Origin: Roseateles depolymerans
GTDB taxonomy: Bacteria > Pseudomonadota > Gammaproteobacteria > Burkholderiales > Burkholderiaceae_C
Assembly (NCBI GenBank): GCA_003241055.1
Contig: QFOD01000008.1
Location: 124,001-188,000, forward strand
Reading direction: 5' to 3'
DNA: 64,000 bases
A program made the position numbers and the translations under genes. Numbering within the stretch: position 1 is the first letter of the stretch; every line of letters starts with the position of its first letter. Positions 24,831 to 31,973 of this stretch are shown here, one piece after another. Below the pieces are notes generated by a model. It was given only the letters and a program-made list of their open reading frames with translations, ran no database searches and was not told the DNA's origin.

Positions 24831-25775
24831 TCAGGCCAGCCGCGCGAGTCGCTCGGTCAGCAGCGCGAAGAAGCCGTCCGCGTCCGCGTGGCGCAGCACC
24901 TGGGCGTTGGCGGCCAAGCCGGTCACGCCCCACCAGTCGATCACGCTCATGCCGCGGGTCAGCGGGCTGGCCACCTCGATCTGCACATTGCAGTCGCGGA
25001 CACTGAAGAGTTCGGGCGCCAGCAGCCAGGCGATCACGCAGGGGTCGTGCAGCGGGCCGCCGTCCTGGCCGTATTTCTCTTCGTCGTAGCGCTCGAAGAA
25101 TTCCATCCACGCGGCCACCACCGGCCCCACGCGGTTGGGCAACGCGCGGATCGCGTCTATGCGCGCGGCCGTGGTCAGCACCTGGTGGGTCACGTCCAGC
25201 GGCGCCATCGTGATCGGCACGCCGCTGGTGAAGACTTCATGCGCGGCCTGCGGGTCCACATAGAAATTGAACTCGGCCGCCGGCGTCACATTGCCGCCCT
25301 CGAAGAAGCCGCCGCCCATCAGCACGATGCGGCGTATGCGCGCGGCGATGTCGGGCGCCTGTCGCAGCGCCAGCGCGATATTGGTCAGCGGGCCCAGCGG
25401 GCACAGCGTCACCGTGCCGGGCTCGCGCTCACGCAGGGTCTGGATGATGAAGTCCATCGCATGGCGGGCGTCCACCGGCAGCGTGGGCTCGGGCAGCGCC
25501 ACGCCGTTCAGGCCGGTGTCGCCGTGCACATGCTCGGCGGTGACCAGCGCCACATCCAGCGGCCGGTCGGCGCCGGCGCACACCGGCACGTCACGGCGGC
25601 CGGCCAGCTCCAGCACCTTGCGAGCGTTCAGCGTGGTCAGCGCCAGCGGCACGTTGCCGGCCACCGTGGTCACGCCCAGCAGCTCCAGCTCGGGGCTGGC
25701 GGCGGCCAGCAGCAGCGCGACCGCGTCGTCCTGGCCGGGGTCGGTGTCGATGATGATGGGCTGGCGCGCGCTCAT
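24831..25775 (-). CDS. Inosine-uridine preferring nucleoside hydrolase
   Basis: This is a 314-aa enzyme of the nucleoside N-ribohydrolase family. The calcium-binding signature DTDPGQDDAVAL is at residues ~10-21, LCPLGPLTNIALAL and IVLMGGGFFEGGNVTPAAEF follow, and the active-site His is in GPLHDPCVIAWLL. It cleaves ribonucleosides to base and ribose in salvage; pyrimidine versus purine preference cannot be read safely. It is the second gene of a pair: its ATG overlaps the stop of the fumarylacetoacetase-like gene (ATGA). Confidence 0.93.
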   Translation of the reverse strand: MSARQPIIIDTDPGQDDAVALLLAAASPELELLGVTTVAGNVPLALTTLNARKVLELAGRRDVPVCAGADRPLDVALVTAEHVHGDTGLNGVALPEPTLPVDARHAMDFIIQTLREREPGTVTLCPLGPLTNIALALRQAPDIAARIRRIVLMGGGFFEGGNVTPAAEFNFYVDPQAAHEVFTSGVPITMAPLDVTHQVLTTAARIDAIRALPNRVGPVVAAWMEFFERYDEEKYGQDGGPLHDPCVIAWLLAPELFSVRDCNVQIEVASPLTRGMSVIDWWGVTGLAANAQVLRHADADGFFALLTERLARLA

Positions 25776-26545
25776 GCGTCGGGGCTTCCAAGGTCGAGGT
25801 CGATGGCGCCGAACAGGCTCTGGCCGTCGGCATTCTTGAGGTCCATCCGCAGGCTGTCGCCCGCCGCCAGCGCCAGCTCAGGCACCGGCAGCGCGATGCC
25901 CACCCACTGGCCTGCGCGCAGTCGGCGCAGCCGTGCGGCGCGGGCCAGCGCGGCGGCCGGTGCCAGCGACTGCTCCACCGCCTCCTGCTTGGCGCCGTTG
26001 TGCATCAGCTGCAGCCGCGCCTGCAGACGGCCACCCTGCCAGGCCGGGCCCAGTTCGTCGGGCGTGACCGCCAAGGGCGCGGCCTGGCTGGCCAGCAGCT
26101 CGCCGTCCAGCCGCCAGTCCAGCGCCAGCGTCAACAGGCGCAGCGCGTCCAGCGCGGCACCGGCCTCGCTGGCGGCGGCCAGGTCGCCCGCGATGAGCGC
26201 CAAAGCCGGCTCCGGGCGGGCCACGGCGCGCAGCGGCTGCGTGGGGCCGAGCAGGTCACCAGCCTCGCGGCGCAGGCTGCCATCCGGCTGCAGCACGCTC
26301 CAGCCGTAGGGGCGGGGCAGCGGCGCCAGGCATTTCTCGGGTTCGAAAGCGAAGGCGTGACGCAGCTTGCCGTGGTTGAGCTGCACCGACAGGTCTTCCA
26401 GCTGCGGCGAGAGAAAGCCCCAGTCGTCCAGCACCTGCTGGAGCCGGGTGGCGATGCCGTTGGCGTAATGGGCCTGGGTGAGGTCGCGCGAGACGACGAC
26501 CAGATGGCCGTCACGCGAGCCGTCGGCGTAGCTGGCAAGTTTCAT
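25772..26545 (-). CDS. Shrunken fumarylacetoacetate hydrolase-like protein lacking metal-site motif
   Basis: This is a 257-aa protein. Its ends match the Burkholderiales FAH family (~330 aa): N-terminal MKLASYADGSRDG and ATRLQQVLDDWGFLSPQLED, middle AVTPDELGPAWQGG, and C-terminal LRMDLKNADGQSLFGAIDL. The centre is shortened. The usual DFEAE-type segment that binds the metal reads RPEPALALIAGDLAAAS, and the later catalytic stretch is replaced by Ala-rich sequence. It is probably not a working hydrolase of the normal kind. The frame is intact and coupled to the nucleoside hydrolase gene, so it is still expressed. It might be a decayed paralogue or a repurposed fold. Confidence 0.75.
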   Translation of the reverse strand: MKLASYADGSRDGHLVVVSRDLTQAHYANGIATRLQQVLDDWGFLSPQLEDLSVQLNHGKLRHAFAFEPEKCLAPLPRPYGWSVLQPDGSLRREAGDLLGPTQPLRAVARPEPALALIAGDLAAASEAGAALDALRLLTLALDWRLDGELLASQAAPLAVTPDELGPAWQGGRLQARLQLMHNGAKQEAVEQSLAPAAALARAARLRRLRAGQWVGIALPVPELALAAGDSLRMDLKNADGQSLFGAIDLDLGSPDA

Positions 26546-26578
26546 GGCAGGAATCGGTTCCGATGGCAGCATTGTGCG

Positions 26579-27484
26579 ATGCCGGCCCGCCCCGTCACCG
26601 CTGCCCTGGTCACGCTCGCACTGAGCCTGCTCGGCCACGCGCTGCTGCTGGGCGGCGGTCAGCCCCACGAGCGCCCGCGGACGACCCGGGCCGTCCTGGT
26701 GGCGCAGCGGCCGCCGCCAGCAATGCCCCCCGCGACGCCCATCCCGTTGCCCGAACCCGAGAACCCGGCCGTGCCGGCGCCTCGGCGTGAGCAGGCGCCC
26801 GCTCCTGCGCAGCCGCCGGAAACGGCAACGCCCCTCGAAGCCCCGACCGCCCCGGCGCTTCGTCTGGGTGGGCCGGCCGAATGGATCTATCGACTGCGCC
26901 AGGGCGGGCAGGACGGCGAGGCGCTGCTGAGCTGGCAACCTCAGGCCGATGGTCACTACAGCCTGCGGCTGACCCGGCGCATCGGCGAGCGCGCCCTGCC
27001 CGCCTGGCACAGCCAGGGGCGGCTGGACAGCAGCGGTCTCGCGCCCGAACGCTTCGCGCAGCAACTGGGCGGGCGGGATCGCCTGGCCACCAACTTCGAC
27101 ACGCAGGGCGGCCGGGTCAGCTTCTCGGCGAGCCCGGCAATACACCCCCGGCCCGACGGCGCCCAGGACCGTCTGAGCTGGTGGCTGCAGCTGGCGACGC
27201 TGGTGCAGGCCGACCCACGCCCGGGCGGCCGCTGGCGGCTGTGGGTGGCCGGCCTGCGCGGCGAGCTGCGGGAATGGGTCTTCGAGGCCATCGACCCCGA
27301 TGGCATGAGCCCGGTCGGCCAGTTGCGCCTCCAACGCCTACCGTTGGGCCCCCATGATCCCGGCCTGGAACTGTGGCTGGACCCTGACCGAGGCTACTGG
27401 CCCGTGCGCCTGCGCCAGGGCGATCCGGAGGGCCGAGGCTTCGAAATACGGCTGGCCGAGCCGGCTGACGCCGTGAACTCCTGA
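26579..27484 (+). CDS. DUF3108-domain protein with Pro-rich periplasmic linker
   Basis: This is a 301-aa protein. The N-terminal membrane anchor (ALVTLALSLLGHALLLGGG) is followed by a long Pro/Ala-rich linker (residues ~45-95), then a beta-rich DUF3108 domain (EWIYRLRQGGQDGEALLSWQ ... LDPDRGYWPVRLRQGD). The layout resembles TonB-like or outer-layer-associated proteins spanning the periplasm. The function of DUF3108 is unknown. It diverges from the FAH-like gene with ~33 bases between starts. Confidence 0.75.
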   Translation: MPARPVTAALVTLALSLLGHALLLGGGQPHERPRTTRAVLVAQRPPPAMPPATPIPLPEPENPAVPAPRREQAPAPAQPPETATPLEAPTAPALRLGGPAEWIYRLRQGGQDGEALLSWQPQADGHYSLRLTRRIGERALPAWHSQGRLDSSGLAPERFAQQLGGRDRLATNFDTQGGRVSFSASPAIHPRPDGAQDRLSWWLQLATLVQADPRPGGRWRLWVAGLRGELREWVFEAIDPDGMSPVGQLRLQRLPLGPHDPGLELWLDPDRGYWPVRLRQGDPEGRGFEIRLAEPADAVNS

Positions 27485-27609
27485 CGCTTTACGCTCGACT
27501 GAGGGGGGCGCCAAGCCGCCGAACAGCCGGGGCTTCTGCCAGTATCTTCTCCGACCGGGGCTTGAAACGGCCCCGCCTACCCGCAGCTTGAAGCCCCAAG
27601 GAGAACTCC

Positions 27610-27882
27610 ATGCACATGCTCTACAACTCCGACAGCTTCATCGTGGTCCAGTTCGACGTGCCGGCCGGCGAGCCGCAGCCCGGCCCGCAACTGCAACGAG
27701 GCGGCTTCGAGATCGTCGACAAGTTCGCGCGCAAGGAGATCTTCATCGAAGGCGCGCTGGCCGAATCGTTCCAGCAGGGGGTGCAGGCCCTGATCAGCGA
27801 CGGCGAGCCCTCGGAGGACGAACTGGACGCCTTCATCGAGCCGTATGCGCTGATGGGTCAGCAGCCGGTCGTGATGCACTGA
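27610..27882 (+). CDS. DUF3567 (BTH_I0359-type) small protein
   Basis: This is a 90-aa protein typical of Burkholderiales. It starts MHMLYNSDSFIVVQFDVP, has GGFEIVDKFARKEIFIEGAL in the middle and ends ALMGQQPVVMH, matching the small conserved DUF3567 family. Function is unknown. A strong ribosome binding site (AAGGAGA) precedes the ATG, suggesting good expression. A hairpin follows the stop codon. Confidence 0.88.
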   Translation: MHMLYNSDSFIVVQFDVPAGEPQPGPQLQRGGFEIVDKFARKEIFIEGALAESFQQGVQALISDGEPSEDELDAFIEPYALMGQQPVVMH

Positions 27883-27914
27883 ACATTTCCTGCGACAACG
27901 TCGATTGATCCGCC

Positions 27915-27942
27915 GGCCGACCTGAGACAAGATGGGTCGGCC
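27915..27942 (+). terminator. Hairpin after the DUF3567 gene
   Basis: GGCCGACC (27915-27922) pairs with GGTCGGCC (27935-27942) around a 12-base loop. It lies 32 bases after the DUF3567 stop codon and before the AAA+ gene start. There is no T tract. It may attenuate or end the upstream transcript, or protect its 3' end. Confidence 0.4.
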
Positions 27943-27978
27943 GCCACCCGGTGACGGTGGCGCAACAGGAGTCCTTCG

Positions 27979-30285
27979 ATGGTCAAGCGAGTCGCCGAGA
28001 CTGCCAGGCAGGCTGCCCGCGCCCTGCCTTCGCCCGGGCTGGACAACGCCCCAGTCCTGGACAGGATGTGCTCGCAGTTCGTGCTGACGCTGACCGTCAA
28101 GCACGCGGGCCGATTCAACCTGCGCCGCGATTTCAACGGCCTGCTGTCCTTCACCGGCCGCCACCTGGTGTGGCCGGTGCGCGTGCTGCAACGCCTGCGC
28201 GCCTATCTTGCACAACGTTGCAAGGGCAACGAACTGTGGCGTGGCCACGAGGCGCTGGCCGACGAGGCCTTCCTGGAGCGCTTCGGGCAATGGAGCGGCC
28301 CCTTCTCCGAGGCCACGCTGTTCTTCTACCTGGACGAATACGCCAAGGACGCGCCCAAGGACATGATGGCGCTGCTCGCCGCCACCTGCGAGCACCTGGA
28401 CCGCCAGCTCAAGCGCGAGTCCACGCTGGTCGAGAAGAACATCGCGGCCCTGGGCAACCTGCTGCAGCTCAACCCGGCCGAGCGCGCCATCCTGCTGTAC
28501 GGCACGCTGGCCCGCTACCAGCGCGAGCTGCGCGGCGCGCTGGTGGAGTTCAAGGTCAACACCGCGCAGGAGGCCTTTGCGGCGATCGCAGCGGTGGCCG
28601 AGGTGGACGAGCGCGAGGTGGCCGAGGCGCTGCGCGCCGGCTCGCGGCTGGAACGCATCGGCATGGTGGAGAACCTGATCTCCGAACACAACATCACCGA
28701 CCTGGCCGACCTGATGAAGGTCAGCGACCAGCTGCCGCCGGTGCTGATGCGCGAGTACCAGGGCCCGCACGACCTGATGGCGGTGTTCACCCGCCCCGCC
28801 ACGCGCAGCACGCTGACCGAGAGCGACTTCCAGTTCGTGGCCGACGACCTGGGCCTGCTGCGCGGCCTGCTCAAGCAGGCCGTGGCCACCAAGGCCTGCG
28901 GTGTCAACGTGCTGCTCTACGGCCCGCCGGGCACGGGCAAGACCGAGCTGGCCAAGGTGGCCGCCGCCGCCGCCGGGCTGGATCTCTACGAGGTGGAATA
29001 CGCCGACCGCGACGGCAACTCGCTGTCCGGCCGCGACCGCTACCGCTCGCTGCAGATCAGCCAGGTCTTCCTGAAGGCGAGTGAAGGCGTCGCGCTGCTG
29101 TTCGACGAGGTGGAGGACGTGTTTCCGCCGCTGTCCAGCGACACCGCGTCTCTGCTGAGCCGCATGGATGCCTCCGCCGAGGGCGGCAGCGGCAACTCGG
29201 TCAGCGGCAAGGCCTGGGTCAACCAGATCCTCGAGACCAATCCGGTGCCGGTGATCTGGGTCACCAACCGCATCGAGCAGATCGACCCGGCCTTCCGCCG
29301 CCGCTTCCAGTACCACCTGGAGCTGAAGTCGCCGCCGCCGGGCGCCCGCCAGGGCTTGGTGGCGCGGGCGCTGGGCGAGGTGGCGGTGTCGGAAGCCTTC
29401 GTCGCCAAGCTGGCCGAACGCCCCGGGCTCACGCCGGCGCAGATCCGCACGGCGGTGCGCTTCGCCCAGCTGGCCGGCGCGGCCGACGAGGCCGAGAAGC
29501 TGATCGAGCGCCAGCTGCTGAATGCCGACAAGGCGCTCGGCCGCGGTGATGGCGCAAGCATCAGCCGGCCCTGCGTCACCCGCTATGCGCTCGAGCTGCT
29601 GAACTGCGAAAGCCGCTTCGAGATCCCACGCATCGTCGAGGCCCTGCGCCGCAAGGGCCGCGGGCAGCTGTGCTTCTATGGCCCGCCGGGCACCGGCAAG
29701 ACCGCGCTGGCCGAGCATCTGGCCCAGGAGCTTGGTCGGCCGCTGATGGTGCGTCGCGCCAGCGATCTCTCCAGCAAGTTCGTCGGCGAGACCGAACAAA
29801 ACATGGCCCGCATGTTCGAAACCGCGCAGGCCGAGGGGGCCGTGCTGCTGCTGGACGAGGCCGACAGCTTCTTGCGCAGCCGCAGGCGCGCCGAGCGCAA
29901 CTACGAGGTGAGCGAGGTCAACGAGATGCTGGCCGGCATGGAGCGATTCGACGGCCTGTTCATCTGCACCACCAATCTCTTCGACGAACTCGACGAGGCC
30001 GCGCTGCGGCGCTTCGCCTTCAAGATCCGCTTCAAGCCGCTGAAGCCCGAGCAGCGCACCGCGATGTTCGAGCGCGAGGCCGGCACCGCACCGACCGACG
30101 AACAGCGCTCACGGCTGGCCGCGCTGGACTGCCTGGCCCATGGCGACTTCGCCGCCGTGCGCCACCAGGTGGAAATCCTCGGCGAGGCCTTCACCCCGGA
30201 CGAATTCCTGGCGCAGCTGGAAGCCGAACACCGCGCCAAGCCGGAGGTGCGGGAGCGGCGGGGCATTGGGTTCAGAGCGGCTTGA
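27979..30285 (+). CDS. Tandem AAA+ ATPase of unknown function
   Basis: This is a 768-aa protein. The N-terminal ~290 residues are a helical domain I do not recognise. Two AAA+ modules follow. Module 1 has Walker A YGPPGTGKTELAKVAA and Walker B GVALLFDEVEDVF. Module 2 has Walker A YGPPGTGKTALAEHLA, Walker B VLLLDEADSFLRSR and sensor-1 ICTTNLFDELDEAALRRF with an Arg-finger-like RRF. Module 1 has its own TNRIEQIDPAFRRRF, so both could be active. The arrangement recalls Cdc48-like remodelling ATPases but without their N-domain or a protease partner. Substrate is unknown. Its last 14 bases overlap the convergent GNAT gene. Confidence 0.85.
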   Translation: MVKRVAETARQAARALPSPGLDNAPVLDRMCSQFVLTLTVKHAGRFNLRRDFNGLLSFTGRHLVWPVRVLQRLRAYLAQRCKGNELWRGHEALADEAFLERFGQWSGPFSEATLFFYLDEYAKDAPKDMMALLAATCEHLDRQLKRESTLVEKNIAALGNLLQLNPAERAILLYGTLARYQRELRGALVEFKVNTAQEAFAAIAAVAEVDEREVAEALRAGSRLERIGMVENLISEHNITDLADLMKVSDQLPPVLMREYQGPHDLMAVFTRPATRSTLTESDFQFVADDLGLLRGLLKQAVATKACGVNVLLYGPPGTGKTELAKVAAAAAGLDLYEVEYADRDGNSLSGRDRYRSLQISQVFLKASEGVALLFDEVEDVFPPLSSDTASLLSRMDASAEGGSGNSVSGKAWVNQILETNPVPVIWVTNRIEQIDPAFRRRFQYHLELKSPPPGARQGLVARALGEVAVSEAFVAKLAERPGLTPAQIRTAVRFAQLAGAADEAEKLIERQLLNADKALGRGDGASISRPCVTRYALELLNCESRFEIPRIVEALRRKGRGQLCFYGPPGTGKTALAEHLAQELGRPLMVRRASDLSSKFVGETEQNMARMFETAQAEGAVLLLDEADSFLRSRRRAERNYEVSEVNEMLAGMERFDGLFICTTNLFDELDEAALRRFAFKIRFKPLKPEQRTAMFEREAGTAPTDEQRSRLAALDCLAHGDFAAVRHQVEILGEAFTPDEFLAQLEAEHRAKPEVRERRGIGFRAA

Positions 30286-30787
30286 AGTAGTAGCTGGTCG
30301 AACAGGGCGCGCCATCGGGCATCAGCGCGTAGTTCGGAATATCCCCCGCCCTCTGCCAGCCCAGCCGCTCGTACAGCCGCGACGCGTCGCTGCCGGTCAC
30401 CGTGTCCAGCACCAGCGTGGTCTTGCCCAACCCGCGCGCCTTGGCATCCAGCATCCGCAACAGCTGCTCAGCCAGGCCCTGACGGCGCACTCGCCGGTGC
30501 ACCAGCATCTTGGATACGTCGGCACGGTGCGGCTGGTTGTCGGGCATGTCGATGACGAGTGACACGGTGCCGCAGAGGCGCCCGGCCTCGTCCTCGGCAA
30601 CGAACAGATGGCGCTCGCCAGCCTCAAGCCCCTGCACCACACGGTGCCAGAAGGCCAGCGCCCGCTCCTGCCCCAGCGGCGCCATGAAGCCCACCGACGC
30701 ACCACCGTCCACGCAATCGCACAGCACCTCGGCCAGTTCGGCCACGCGCATTGCAGCCTGCGGCGCGTCGAGTTCCATGATCCTCAT
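30272..30787 (-). CDS. GNAT-family N-acetyltransferase (second of pair)
   Basis: This is a 171-aa GNAT protein. Strand LCGTVSLVIDMPDNQPHRAD leads to the acetyl-CoA loop VHRRVRRQGLAEQLLRML, with the (Q/R)xxGxG/A-like pyrophosphate motif RRQGLA. The last part SDASRLYERLGWQRAGDIPNY is the usual C-terminal region. The substrate is unknown. It is coupled by ATGA overlap to the preceding acetyltransferase gene. Start 30787 is chosen over an upstream in-frame ATG that would sit inside the neighbour. Confidence 0.88.
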   Translation of the reverse strand: MRIMELDAPQAAMRVAELAEVLCDCVDGGASVGFMAPLGQERALAFWHRVVQGLEAGERHLFVAEDEAGRLCGTVSLVIDMPDNQPHRADVSKMLVHRRVRRQGLAEQLLRMLDAKARGLGKTTLVLDTVTGSDASRLYERLGWQRAGDIPNYALMPDGAPCSTSYYFKPL

Positions 30788-31239
30788 GCCAGCTCCTTGC
30801 CAAAACACACGGCGGCCGCGTTGCCTGCATAGCGGCCGAAGTTCTCGATGCGTTGGTAGCCGTGCCGCTCGTAAAACGCCACGGCCCGGCCGTTCACGGC
30901 ACGCGTCTCCAGCCAGAGCGCGCGATAGCCGAGCCCGCGAGCCTCGGCCTCCAGATGCGCCAGCAGGGCCGCGCCCACCCCCGCGCCGCCAGACCTTGCA
31001 TACATGCGCTTGAGCTCGGCCACACCGGGCTGCAGGGGTCTCAGCGCCCCGCAGCCCCAGGCAAGCCCGACCTCGTCCCGCGCGACGACGAACCGGCTGC
31101 GCGGTCCGCGCACATCCTCGACGGAGAAGCTGCTGCGTCCGCTGCTCCCGGTGATGGCCTGCAGCACGGCCGACAGTTCCTCGAGCAGAACCTGGGCGTC
31201 CCCGCCGCCTGGGTCCTCCTCGGCGACGGTCAGCGCCAT
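30784..31239 (-). CDS. GNAT-family N-acetyltransferase (first of pair)
   Basis: This is a 151-aa GNAT protein. The core is WGCGALRPLQPGVAELKRMY, the CoA-binding loop is RSGGAGVGAALLAHLEAEA, and the C-terminal motif is NGRAVAFYERHGYQRIENFG. FGRYAGNAAAVCFGKEL at the end is typical of small bacterial acetyltransferases of unassigned substrate. Its start lies inside the final codons of the XRE regulator gene (10-base overlap), placing all three genes in one operon under that regulator. Confidence 0.88.
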   Translation of the reverse strand: MALTVAEEDPGGGDAQVLLEELSAVLQAITGSSGRSSFSVEDVRGPRSRFVVARDEVGLAWGCGALRPLQPGVAELKRMYARSGGAGVGAALLAHLEAEARGLGYRALWLETRAVNGRAVAFYERHGYQRIENFGRYAGNAAAVCFGKELA

Positions 31240-31805
31240 GGCGTGGCTCCAGTCAAGGCCACGAGATAGCGGGCCGGCCGCGTGCCAGGGTTGTGGAACT
31301 GCACGGGTGCATCCAGGCGAAAGGCCAGGCAGTCGCCGGCCTCCAATCGCCAGTTGCTGGCGCCATGCGCGATCTCCATGACGCCATCGATCATCCACAC
31401 CTGCTGGTGAATGTCGGCGTCACGCCCTGCCGTCTCGAACTGCACCCGCTGCCCCGCCGGAAAGACCACGTCCACCAGCTGGATCGGCGACACGCCCGTG
31501 GGTGAGACATTGCGCCGCCGGTAGCCGGAAGCCGGGTCCTGCCAGACCGGCTGATCTGCAACACGGGCCAGCGGAGAGCTCGGCTGCCGCGCCGACTCCT
31601 GCTCGAACAGCGACGCCACACTGACCCCCAGCGCCGACGCCAGCTTGTCCAGAACGACGGCCGTCGGGCTGCTCTGCCCACGTTCGATCAGCGAGATGTT
31701 GGAGCGACTCACGCCGCTTCGCGTGGCCAGCGCCTCCAGTGAAAGCCCGGCTGTTGCGCGCAGCTCGCGCAATCGGGCGGCCAGCAGGTCGTGCGCAGAA
31801 ATCAT
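31230..31805 (-). CDS. XRE-family regulator with C-terminal cupin sensor domain
   Basis: This is a 191-aa transcription factor. The N-terminal helix-turn-helix (residues ~8-65) includes LRELRATAGLSLEALATRSG and VSRSNISLIERGQSSPTAVV. The cupin domain (~110-190) includes VVFPAGQRVQFETAGRDADI and LEAGDCLAFRLDAPVQFHNP. This HTH-cupin layout is shared with regulators of acetyltransferase or amino-acid related genes (e.g. PuuR-like). It heads an operon with two GNAT genes and probably autoregulates through the A/T-rich dyads just upstream. Start 31805 (MISAHDLL) begins shortly before the HTH. Confidence 0.9.
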   Translation of the reverse strand: MISAHDLLAARLRELRATAGLSLEALATRSGVSRSNISLIERGQSSPTAVVLDKLASALGVSVASLFEQESARQPSSPLARVADQPVWQDPASGYRRRNVSPTGVSPIQLVDVVFPAGQRVQFETAGRDADIHQQVWMIDGVMEIAHGASNWRLEAGDCLAFRLDAPVQFHNPGTRPARYLVALTGATPWR

Positions 31806-31816
31806 GGCTGCATTGA

Positions 31817-31849
31817 CAATATATTGGACAACTTTTCCATCATTATGGA
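31817..31849 (-). promoter_or_regulatory. Putative operator/promoter of the XRE-GNAT-GNAT operon
   Basis: An A/T-rich island in GC-rich DNA holds a perfect palindrome CAATATATTG (31817-31826) and an inverted repeat TCCAT-CATT-ATGGA (31836-31849). They sit 12-44 bases upstream of the regulator start codon. TATATT could serve as part of a -10 element. The position suits autoregulation. Confidence 0.45.
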
Positions 31850-31973
31850 CGATGTGAATGTGCGAACCACGGGCATCACCCGACGTCCACTCTCCCACCC
31901 GCTGGGCACAATCAATTCAACCAGCCACGGGGTCATCTCGTGTTCCGCTGGATGGATCAACTAGGGAGAGCAG

